Shown here: piece after piece, positions 16,091-28,000 of the stretch
Numbering within the stretch: the stretch's first letter is position 1
How the letters are laid out: every line of letters starts with the position of its first letter
Assembly: GCA_029940115.1 (NCBI GenBank)
Contig: JAOZRQ010000011.1
Span: 1-31,242, forward strand
Length of the DNA stretch: 31,242 bases
Source: Desulfobacterales bacterium
Lineage (GTDB): Bacteria; Desulfobacterota; Desulfobacteria; Desulfobacterales; 4be13
Direction of reading: 5' to 3'
The notes under the pieces: model-generated
Told to the model about the DNA's origin: nothing
Seen by the model: the letters and a program-made list of their open reading frames with translations, nothing else
Database searches by the model: none
Position numbers and translations under genes: made by a program

Positions 16091-19000
16091 CTAATTCTCC
16101 AGAAAACTTTCTATCCTGTCCAATATGTCGGATTTGCGATCCTCTTTTTCTGGATGAATTTCAGCCATGTCAAATCCGAGAACCTCATCCAGAAGATACT
16201 CCCCTATCTTCTCCAGCGTGGGATAGTCAAAAAGCAGGGAGACTGGCAATGAAACCCCGAGCAACCCTCTGAGTCTGCTTCTCATCTCAACGGCCATCAG
16301 GGAATCAAACCCATGTTCCATCAGGGGCTGATCCACAGCAATGTCCGACAGCCCGGACTGCTCTGCCGCAACGCCCTTGAGGAATGAGAGCAGAATGCCG
16401 CTTCTCTGTTCAGGCACTGCATCTCTCAACTGATCGCATATTCCCGAACTCGCCTCGGGACGGGCGAACACAGGAGGTTTGTCTTCCGGGCGGAGAAAAT
16501 GTGAGAAGAATCTGCTACGACCGTTCCCGTCATTTTTCACAAAGATGTTCACGTCAAAATGCATCACCCCTGCCTGAGCCGCATCTTCCGCAAGAAGCGT
16601 CTCCAGACTCTCCAAGGCATCCTCGGTCCGGAGCAGCCCGAATCCCTGTTCGAGGAGCCGGCGTCGAACCTCGGCATCCGACACCGGCATTCCCTCTGCC
16701 CAAGGACCCCAGCCGATGCTGGTCGCGGGCAACCCCCATGCCCTTCGGTAATCAGCCAGGGCATCCAGGAACGCATTGGCTGCCACATAGTTCGCTTGTC
16801 CCCGGCTTCCTATCAGGGCGGCGGCCGACGAGAACATGACGAAGAAGTCGAGGTCCCTGTCCCGCGTGAGCCTGTGGAGATGCCATGCGCCGTCTGCCTT
16901 GGGTGCCATGACGCGTCTGAACCGTTCCCGGGTCTGCCGGATGATCGCGGCGTCATCCAGCACACCTGCCGCATGAATGATGCCCTTCAACGCCGGCATC
17001 TCCCCAGATATCCTGTCAAACACCCCGGCCAACGCATCAACGTCCGACACATCGGTCTGTTCCGCGAAGACTTGGATCCCCTGATTCCTCAACGCATCAA
17101 TCTCCTTTTGGGCAACGGGCGGCACATTCCGTCCCAGAAGCACCAGATGACAGGTGCCCCGCCGAATCAGCCACCGGGTCACCACGCGTCCCAGGGAACC
17201 GAAGGCCCCGGTCACGAGGTATGTGGCATCCGGGCTCGGGGAGAGGGTATCTCTCTTTTCCTTCCTGCCGGTAGGCCTACCCTGTCTCAGGCGGGCCGTA
17301 TATCGGCTGCCGTTTCTGAACGCGATCTGATCCTCCTCGCTGGCCGTCCTGATCTCTCTCAGAACCGACCCGATCATCCTATCCGAAAACTCACCGACAT
17401 CAATGCTTCCCCCCCACAATTCGGGATGTTCCAGGGAGATGACCCGTCCGAGCCCCCACAAGGGTCTCTGAAAGGGATTCGGACGTTCCGATCCTTCGAC
17501 GACATGGGCATTCCGCGTGATCAGCCATATCCGGGGCGGATGAGATCCCTCAAATGCGATGGCCGCCTTTGCCAGATCAAGCAGAATCTCTCCTCCATAC
17601 CCGACCGAACTTTCTAAGTCTGCCTCCCCGACATCCTTTGAAAGCGGATCCGTCCCCCATGAGAAGAGGATGCCGGGCGGGGGATCGGGAAGCATCTCCC
17701 GCAACTCCCCGAACAGGCGCGGGACATCCTCCGGGGCGGAGGGACGGATGGAGAAGGTGGCGTCGTCAATCCGGGCATATTCCTCCCCTTTGAGAACCGT
17801 GAGACAGGTGACATGCTCATCCCTCATCCGCCTCACCAGCTGATCCCCGAAATCTCGATCATCCACGAATACGATGCAGGTCTGGAAGGGGAGCGGACGG
17901 TCATCCGCATCTGTCTCCTGCCGTTCCTCCCACTCGACGGTGTAGAACGTCTCCTGATATCCCTGTCTCATCAGCACGGCCCTGTTCGTCTCCCTTGTTG
18001 TGAATCCCTGGATTTCAAGCAGCAGTGCCCCGTTGCCGTCCCACACGGTGACGTCCGTGTTCAGGGAGGCCTTCTGGGACGACCGGACCCGGGCGTGGCA
18101 CCGGAGTGTCCCGTTGAAATTCACGCGGTGCATGCGGAATTCCGAGAGGGTCATCGGAATCAGGATGGTCCCTTCGCCGATCAGCTCGTCGAGTCTTTCC
18201 GACACGGCGAGCATCCCGGTCTGCCAAATCGAATCGATCAGGCCTGGGTGAATGTCATAGGTCCCGGAGCCGTCTCCCGCCTCCAGTATGCCGAGGGACT
18301 CGTCGGTCCCGCGCCATGCCTCGGAGATGCGCTGAAAGTTCTCCCCCAGTCGGTATCCTGCGTCTGTGAACTTGTTGTAGAATCCGATGCCGCTGACATG
18401 CAGCGGACATCTTGCCCGGATTTCATCCAGAGAGTCCCCTGCCGGATCCGTCTGTCCGCCATCATCGTACTCCGGGATCACCTGGCCCCTGCAATGTTCA
18501 AGCCACTCGTTATCCGAGTCCGACTCCGTCCGGCTGACAATGCGGAAGGAGGATGCGCCGGCCGTCGTCTCCTCGAAGATCAGTTGAACGATCCGCGCCT
18601 CCGCGTCACTCACAGACAGGGGCGTCGTGAAGCTGACATCCCGAATGCGGCACCGATCCGTGCCGAATGCCCGCCTGACACCGGAGAAGGCCATCGCGAC
18701 ATGCGCGGCCGCGGGGGAGATGATCGCGTCATAGATGACATGCTCCCTGAGAAAGTCCGGCGAATCCTTGGTGAAGACGGACTGGAAGATGACGGCATCT
18801 CCCCAGACGGGGGAGACGATCCTCTGGCCGGGAAACGGATGCGAGTCTCCTGCCGGCGGTTTCCCATATGCTCTTCCGATTTTCCCGGACCTTGCACTCT
18901 CCCAGTGTCTCTGGCGCTGAAACGGGTAGGTGGGCAGGGAGACCCGCCGTCTGAGATATGGTGCGTCAACCCCCTGCCAGTCGATCTCCGCACCCTGTTC

Positions 19001-22000
19001 GTACAATTTCCCAAGATTGTCGAGCAGGGTCTCCCAGTCTCCTTTTCCTTTTCGCAGAGAAAAAAGCCACAGGGCCTCATCCTCGATATGGGGAAGGCAT
19101 TTTTTTCCCAGACTGGTTAGTGTCGGGGTCGGGCCGATCTCAAGAAACGTCCGGTGACCGGCTTTCGCCAGCGTCTCCATCGAGTCACGGAAGCGCACAC
19201 ACTCCCGGATGTGCCGGGTCCAGTAGTCCGGACCGATCAGATCGTTCTCCCCGGCCGCCTTTCCGGTCACGTTGCAGATCACCGGCAACTTCGGTTTCTC
19301 GTATGACACCTCCCCCGCGATCCGTCCGAAGTCGTCCCGTATGGACTCGGTCAGGGGGGAATGGAACGCATGGGAGACCTGTAGCAGACGTGTCCTGACA
19401 TCCTCCGATTCAAGCTGGGACAGCACATTCCTGACGGATGCCGCCTCTCCCGAGATGACCACGCTTCCGGGAGCGTTCACCGCGGCCACCGAGACCCGGT
19501 CTCCAAATTCACCGACGGCTTCGCGGACGGTGCCCTCGTCTGCGGAGACCGAGGCCATCAGCCCGTCCCCTGGCATGGCGTCCATGAGACTCGCCCGTGC
19601 GGCCACCAGCCGGATCGCGTCCTCAAGGCCGAACACCTCCGCCGTGAGCGCGGCCAGATATTCTCCGACACTGTGCCCGACCGTCGCGGCAGGCCGGACG
19701 CCCCATGAGCGCCACAGTTCCAGCAGCGCGTATTCGATGGCAAACAGGGATGTCTGCGTATGAAGCGTCTGATTCACCAAGTTTTCGGCATCCTCATGTT
19801 CATACAGCAGACGGACCACCGAGATGTCGGCATGCTGTCCGAAAAGTTCGTCACATCGGATCATCGCGTCCCTGAATACCGGCTGTGTCTCATACAGTTC
19901 CCTTCCCATGCCCGCGTATTGCGACCCTTGACCGGTGAACAGGAACACCGGTTGTTGCGGCTCCCGGATCACAGCGTACTGCCTGCCTCTCGCCGAGAGT
20001 CGTTCCCTGATTTCATCAGCCGACCTGCCACAAACGGAGACACGACAGTTGAAATGCGTCCTGCCGGTGTTGGCGGTGTGGCATATGTCCCCAACGTGTT
20101 CTTCGGTACGGCTAAGGTAATCCAGATAGCGTTTCGCAAAAGCATCACCCCCTTCCGGGGTTTTTGCAGAAATATTCAGAATATGCAGAGGGCGGTCAGC
20201 CACCGACGGACGACGGACGACGGACAACTGACGAGGTGCCTCCTCCATCAGCATGTGTGCGTTGATTCCGCTGAATCCGAATGAGTTGATCCCGGCGATC
20301 CTAGGGGCGTTGTCCCTGGGCCAGGGGATCGGCTCGGTCGGCACCCGGATCGGCAGGTCATCCCATGGAATGTGGGGGCTCGGGTTTTGGAAATGAACTT
20401 GTGGGGGAACGATCCCATGGGTCAGGGCGAGAATCGTCTTGATGGCACTGGCGATGCCAGCCGCCCCCTCGAGGTGTCCGATGTTCGCCTTGACGGATCC
20501 GATGATCAGGGAGTCGTCTCTTTTCCCGTAAACCTCCCCGATGGCACGGACCTCGATCGGGTCCCCGAGCGGCGTTCCGGTTCCGTGGGCCTCGACATAG
20601 CTGATTTGATCAGGAAATATGCCTGCATCCTCCATGACCTCGCACATGAGTTCCTGTTGTGCCGCCCCGTTGGGGGCGGTGAAGCTGCTGGATGTTCCGT
20701 CGTGATTGACGCCACTTCCCCGGATCAGTGCCAAGACTCGGTCCCCGTCGGACATCGCGTCGGAGAGTCGTTTCAGAACCACGACGCCGCATCCCTCCCC
20801 CCGGCCATACCCATTCGCGGACGCGTCAAAGCTCTTGGAGACGCCGTCCGGGGATATGGCACCCAGCTTTGAGAAATAGACAAACATGTCCGGTGTGATC
20901 ATCATGTTGACGCCGGCCGCGAGTGAGACGTCCGCGTCTCGATTTCGCAGTCCCTGGCAGGCCAAGTGGAGCGAGACCAGGGATGAGGAGCACGCGGTGT
21001 CCACCGGGAAGTTGGGACCCTGAAAACCGAAGAAGTGCGACAGTCGTCCCGACGCGCAACTGAAGAGGGAACCGGTGGCGGTGTAGAGGTGAAGCTGGCT
21101 CAGATCGCCCGATTTCATGATTCTGAAATCGTCACAGCAGATCCCCACATAAACCCCTGTCCGTCCCCCTCTGAGCGTATGCGGCGGGATTCCCGCATCT
21201 TCAAGGGCCTCCCAGGAGACTTCGAGGAGCAGACGTTGCTGGGGATCCAGGGACCGGGCCTCCGCGGGGGACATTTTGAAAAAACCCGCATCAAACCTCG
21301 TCATGTCGTAATCGGAGAGAAACCCTCCCCGGCGGGTGATCATCTTCCCGGGGGCATCCGGATCCGGATCATAATGTTCGTCGGCATCCCACCGGTCCGA
21401 AGGGATTCTGGCAGTCGCATCCTTGCCGTTTATCAGCAGATCCCAGAAGCGTTCAGGACTGTCCGCACCTCCCGGAAACCGGCATCCCATTCCGATGACG
21501 GCAATCGGCTCGTTTCGGATTTCAAACGCCTCAGGGCTTTCAATCCGGAGTGCAGAGTTTACTCTGCGAGTGTCTGAGGATCCGCACAAGACAGACTTCG
21601 AACCCCTTTCAGTCCGGAGTGCAGAGTTTACTCTGCGAGTGTCTGGGAGTGCAGAGTTTACTCTGTGAGTGCTTGGATATTCACACAAGGCAGACTCCGA
21701 ACCGCTTTCAGTCCGGAGTTCAGAGTTTACTCTGTGACTGTCTGGGAGTGCAGAGTTTACTCTGTGAGTGTCTGAGTTTACTCTGTGACTGTCTGGGAGT
21801 GCAGAGTTTACTCTGTGAGTGTCTGAGTTTACTCTGTGAGTGTCTGAGGATCCGAACAAGTCAGACTCCGAACGCCTTTCAGTCCGGAGTTCAGAGTTTA
21901 CTCTGTGGGTGTCTCGGGATCGGGTCTCAAGTGCCGGCCTTTTCGCGTCCAATATGGAATGGCGCTCCGTGGCGAACGGATAGGTCGGCAGGGAGATGCG

Positions 22001-25000
22001 GCCCGGCACCCCGTTGGAATGAAGAAGGTCCCAGTCAATCTCCACGCCTGACACCCAGAGACGGGCAAGCTTGCCGAATTTGCCATTTTGGATGATCGTC
22101 TGGACAAACTGATCCCCCTCTTTCCCCTCGATCATCAGGTCGAATTCGGATTTGGCGGTTCCGACACGGCCTGTGTGAATGCTTTCCACATCCTGTTTCC
22201 CGTCGCAGTAGTCGTTCAGTCGCCCGATCAGCTCCCCGAGATTCGACACCACCAGCGCCAGGCGTTCCCGCATTGGCTCCCGCCCGACCTGAAGCGTCCA
22301 GGCCACGTCGGCCAGTCGGATCCCATCTCCAGAACGGCCTTTTTCTTTTTCGGCATGGGCTTCCTGCGGGATCTCCGGGAAGGCTTGGACCAAGGTGTCT
22401 CCCTGCCCTCCGATCAGATGGTCTGCAAGTGCGCCGACAGAGGGGTGTTTGAGAAGGAGGTCGCCATTCACGTTCAGGCCGTACCTCTCGGCGATCCGTT
22501 CCGAAAAGCGCACCAGTCGGATCGGATCGAAATCGTATTCTCTGAAATCGGTCTCCGCGTCCAGCTCATCCACTCCAACCTCAAGAATGTCGGAGGCGAT
22601 GCCGAGCAGGTCTTTCCGAAGGCTCTCGGGGAGACCTCTGCCATCGGGTTCGTCGGATGAGATCGCCTTTCCCAAGAAGTCCGCCAGACTTTTGGCATAG
22701 GTCCTCAAGCGTTCCCCATCCCTTGCGGAGAGCACGACGAGATGATGTCGGCCGTCGTCCCCCGGATCCGGCACGCCCGCCTCGGCCTGATATTCTTCCA
22801 AGACAACATGCGCATTGACCCCGCCGAATCCGAACGAGCTGACGCCGGCACGTCGGGGAACAATCCGGCCATCGGTGCCCGTCGCCAGTTCCCAGTCCGC
22901 ATTCTCCCGCACGATGTGAAACGGGCTATCATCCAGTCTGATGTATGGATTGACCGTTTCGCAATGCAGGCTTCTCACCAGGGTTTTATGTCTCATCTGC
23001 AGCAGGACCTTGATCACCCCGGCCACGCCTGCGGCCAGTTCCAAGTGCCCGATGTTGGTCTTCACGGAGCCGAGTCCGCAATGCCAAGTGTCGGAATCGG
23101 AATGTCCCGCGGTCTGGCACATGTCCTTGAAGGCTGTCCTCAATCCCTCGATTTCAATGGGATCCCCCAATGCGGTGCCGGTGCCGTGCGCCTCGATGTA
23201 GCCGACCGTCCGTGGATCGATTCCCGCCTTCGTGTATGCGGATTTCAGCAGTTCCGCCTGGGCCCTCGGATTGGGTGCGGTGAAGGAGTTGGCCCGTCCA
23301 CCATGGTTTTGGGCGGTCCCGAGGATCACACCATAAATATGGTCCCCGGACCGCTCGGCATCCCTGAGTCTTCTCAGAAAGAGCATTCCGACGCCCTCGC
23401 CCCGGACGTACCCGTCCGCCTGATCGGAGAAAGTCTTGCACCGGCCGTCCCTGCTGAGCATCTCCGCCTTGGTGAAGCTGATGTGGAGGTCCGGCGTCAG
23501 CATGGTGCTGACGCCGCCGGCGATCGCCATGCGGCAGGCCCCGTTCTCAATGGCGGTCACCGCACGATGCATCGCCACCAACGAACTCGAGCAGGCGGTT
23601 TCGACCGGCTCGCTGGGACCGTGAACATCCAGAAGGTAGCTCAAGCGGTTGGGACCCACCGAAGGCGTCAGTCCCGTGGAGGTGTAAGCCACGATGTCGG
23701 TGTTTCTCCGGGAGAGCAGCTCCGCGTAGCCGCTGACGCCGGTGCCGACAAAGACGGCGGTGTCCGTCCCCGCAAGGCTCCGGGGGGAATGGCCCGCATC
23801 CTCGACAGCCTTCCAGGCATGCATCAGCATCAGCCGCTGCTGGGGGTCCATGAGTTTGGCCTCCCTCGGGGCAATCCCGAAAAACAGGGGGTCAAACTCA
23901 TACATCCCGTCAATGAATCCGCCGTGAATGATATCGGTCCGGTTCGCCTTTGACGAGGGATCACCGTACCACTCCCGCCAGTTCCAGCGATCTTCTGGGA
24001 CTTCCGTGATGCAGTCCCTTCCTTCCAGCAAGTTTTGCCAGAATTCACTCACATCCCCGGCCATGGGGAATCTTCCGCTCATCCCCACAATCGCGATAGG
24101 TTCCGGAGAACCGGGCTTCCGCATGGAAGGTAAGGGTGCCGACGACCGGGAAGTACGGCTGCGCCTTCCCACAAGGGCCGGTCTGTCCGCATTCCCGGAC
24201 TTTGAGGAGTGAGTCACGCCAGTCTGACCAAGAGTCCGAGATGCAAGGGCATCCCCATGATGGTCCGTCGGATATCCCGAAAATCTGTCCGCAGTCCCGG
24301 ATTTTGAGGAGCTGATCACCCCGATCTGATCGGGGATCCGGGATGCAAAGGCATCCCCGTGATGATTCGTCAGATATTCCGAAAAGTTCTTGATGGTCGG
24401 ATGCTCGAAAAATATGGTGGGCATCAGTTCAAGCCGATGCTTCTTGTTCAGCGTGTTGGTCAGCTCCGTGAGCGAGAGGGAATCGAATCCGAACTTGCCC
24501 CATTCCGCGTTTTCATGCATATTTTCGATTCTGATGTTGAGCAGTTCAGAAATCGTCCTGATCAGCGCCGATCTCACCTGATCCATGAGTGTGCCCGAGT
24601 GTTCGGACAGGGGCATAGGAGCATCGCCCGTGACCATGAGTGTGCCCGAGTGTTCGGGCAGGGGCGCGGGCATGGGAGCATCGCCCGTGACCATAAGTGT
24701 GCCCGAGTGTTCGGGCAGGGGCACGGGCTGACGGGCTCCCCGAGAGGCGTTGTCATCGGCAGGGAGCAGTCTGCGCCTGATATGGGGAATGTTGCCCGCG
24801 GCCACCATCACTTGGCAACTGGCGGATGCCAAGGACCGGTACAACGATCGGATGCCGGTCTCCGTGTCCATGGGTGCCATGCCGGTGCGTCTGAACATCA
24901 TCTCCTCGGTTGCGGAATCCATGCACATGCCGCCGTCCTTCCACAGGGGCCAGTTGACGGACAGGGTGCGGCCCTGCCGCTGGTTCCTACCCACCAAATC

Positions 25001-28000
25001 GTCGCGGTGTTCGGCATAAGCATCCATGAACGCATTGGCACACGCGTAGTCGGCCTGGCCGACATTGCCCAGGGGCCCGGCCACGGAGGAGAAGAACACA
25101 AAGAAGTCGAGGGGCAGATCTTTGGCCGCCTCATCCAGATTTGCGAGCCCCGCGACCTTCGGGGCGAGGACCTCCCGAAATTCCTCCATGGTCTTTCCAA
25201 GGATGAAGTTGTCGCGGATGATCCCGGCGGTGTGGATGATGCCGTCGAGGGTTCCGTGATCAGCGATGATGCCCTCCAGCAGTTCGGTGAGCGCATCTTT
25301 CCGCGTCACATCCGCCTGCCGATACTCGACCCTTGCGCCGACCGCCAGCGATTCTTTTTTCACATCATCTTTCACATCATCTTTCATGTCTTCTGGGGAC
25401 AGGCGGTCGGTCAGAATCAGGGCCGCATTCTCCGCACACGTTGCAATGTCCTTTGCAAGAATCTGTCCCAGTCCGCCCGCTCCGCCGGTGATGAGATAGA
25501 CGCCGCCGTCCTTCCAGGGAATCGCGGGCCGCCCTTCCGGGGATGCCCCGACCTCACGCCACTCGCGAACATGCCGTCTGTCGTTCCTGTATTCTATCTC
25601 CGCATCCGCGGGACTTTTCGCATTCTCATCCAGTCTTTCCGCGATCAGGTCCGCATCCGCCCTCATGCGGATCAGCTGGCCCACGACTTTCGGATTCTCC
25701 ATCCGGGCGGTCTTCAGCAGCCCCGACAATCCGGAGAACAGCCTGCTTCCGTCATCCGGCGGCACGAGAACCTGCATCAGCACCTCCGATTCGGGTCTGT
25801 CCATGATGATGCGCCGAATCTCCCCGAACACCTGTTCCGCATATGAGGAGAACCGTCCGGCAATCTCCTGATCCTCCGATCCCATGATTATGCATCGGAC
25901 GCCGGGGAGCCGGGATGCGATCTCCTCTCCCATGGATCCGTCGAACCCACACAGCATCACGACATGCTCCGAATACTTGGGACTCACCGACTCCTGTCCG
26001 ACAGGCCTTTCCTTCCAGAAAGGGTGCAGAAGCAGGGTGCCGGTTGATTCGGAGGGGTTGTCGGCAACGATGTCCGCCTTCAACATCCTGCTTGAAACCC
26101 CCCTCATCCGTATGCAGAGGTTTCCTTCCGCATCGCACAGATCGACATCAAGCTTCCGAATCCCGGCATCCGGCTTGCCGCCGTTCTTCCCTCGGACGAC
26201 GGTCCACATGGAGGATGTGCAACGGCGGAAAACCTCAAGAGATTCCAAGGCAAAGGGCAGATCGGGTCTGATGTCGTCGGTTTTCATGCTGTCCGAATTC
26301 GACGTCGGCCCGATGGCGACCTGCAATGCGACATCCATCAGGCTCGGATGCAGGATGAACTCATCCAGCGTGTCGGAGACCGATGCGGGCAGACGGAGTT
26401 CCGCAAGGGCCTGACCCTCTCCCGCATAAAGCGCGGTGACCCCCTGATACGCGGGGCCGTGACTGATGCCCCGGGATCTGAACACTTCATAGAATTGGTC
26501 GGGGTCAATGGTCTCCTTGTCACATTCGGACCGAAGCGAGCGGATATCCGATTCGGCAATGTCGGCCTCGTCAGTCAGACTCGCGCTTCCTTGGCTGAAC
26601 ACGACGGGCTCCTCATCCGCCGAGTCACCGTACACCTCGAATGCGATCTCCCCGTTCTCTTCGGGAAACAGGCCGATGTGTAGCCGGACCGGGTCGTCAC
26701 CGACCGCCACAGGTCTGGTCCAGACCACGTTTCTCAGTCGTATGCCGGTCCCTCCGGATCCGTTCCCGGTCGCCCGCTCCACCGCGGCCCGGGCCATTTC
26801 AAGGTGGGCCACGCCCGGCAGGACCCGTTGGCCCTTCACAACATGATCGGCCAAGAAGAACTCCTCACCTGTGAAGGTCGAACTGAATCGCTGCTCCGAG
26901 AGATCAGACGTGTTCTCGTGTAGCAGCGGATGCAGGTAACCCAGTTTCGGATTCTTCTCCCCGACGTTTTTTCGGTTTTCGGATTTCGATTTTTCCGCCT
27001 TCGGTATCCAGTGACGGACGCTCTCAAAAGGATATACGGGCAGCGGCACCTTTTTAAAGCTCCCTTCGGGGAAGAGCCTTTCCCAACGGATGTCGGCACC
27101 CTGCAACCATAGGCGGAGCAGGGCCTCCCTGAATGTTCGGTCCGACATGTCGGTTGCCGGGATGACCTCCGAAATCCTCTCTCCGAGGGTCTCGCCACAT
27201 TCCCCGAGGGCCAGTGTCGTCATGTGCCTGCCATCGGAACGCGGAACGGGAACATTCGCCCTCTCCGGTTCAGCGTCCGCAATCTCACGGATCCGGTCCC
27301 GAATGTCCCCGAGTTCGTCCGGTTTCTGATGTTTTTTCAGACAGATGTAAGGATTTTCAGGACTCATCCGATTCTGACGATGCCTCAGCATGTCAGCGAC
27401 GACGGAAAGCTGGGAGGGATCCCCCTGAACAATGTCTGGAAGCAGCTCTCCCGGCATCACGCCATCCGATATCAGGCACAGCAGTTCATGAAATCTCGGG
27501 TCATCTGTCCATCGGGACTCGCTGATATCCCATTTTCTGTTCAGCCTGGAGAGCGAACTGGCGATGACGAGGGCCAGCAGGAGGCGCATCCTCTCCGACG
27601 CTCTGTCCCGCTGGAACAGGGAAGCCGCGTCACGGAGCAGGCGGCTCGGCTCCACGCCCTTGGGGCTCAACAGGCCGTCCCACTCCTCCATGTATCTCTT
27701 GAAGGTGAACTGATTTTGAATCAGCAGTCTCGCCTTGGCGACATGATGCTGGAACACGTCGTCCGGAATTTCAAGATCATCTGTGAGCAGGCGGATGTAG
27801 GATTCGTCCGGCCGATGGGGCATGATGGTCTGACCGGCCGCGGGGATGTGGAGCATGAGGCTCGGACGGGAAAATTCAGGCTGATCCGGCCTCTTGTAGC
27901 CGGCCAGCACGGTAATGGCATCCTCCGCCCTCATGACTCCGGCCAGAACCAGGCTGTTCCATATCCCCGCACTCTCGCCGACGATGATGTCTGGACAGAC

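Noticed and set aside
21545..21915. CRISPR array
   Set aside because: Repeats are short and palindromic, spacers are irregular and repetitive, and the whole stretch is translated in frame within a PKS.
23160..23620. KS2 as a classical non-elongating KS0
   Set aside because: Cys, HGTG and KTNIGH motifs are all intact. The oddity is the missing carrier, not the KS active site.
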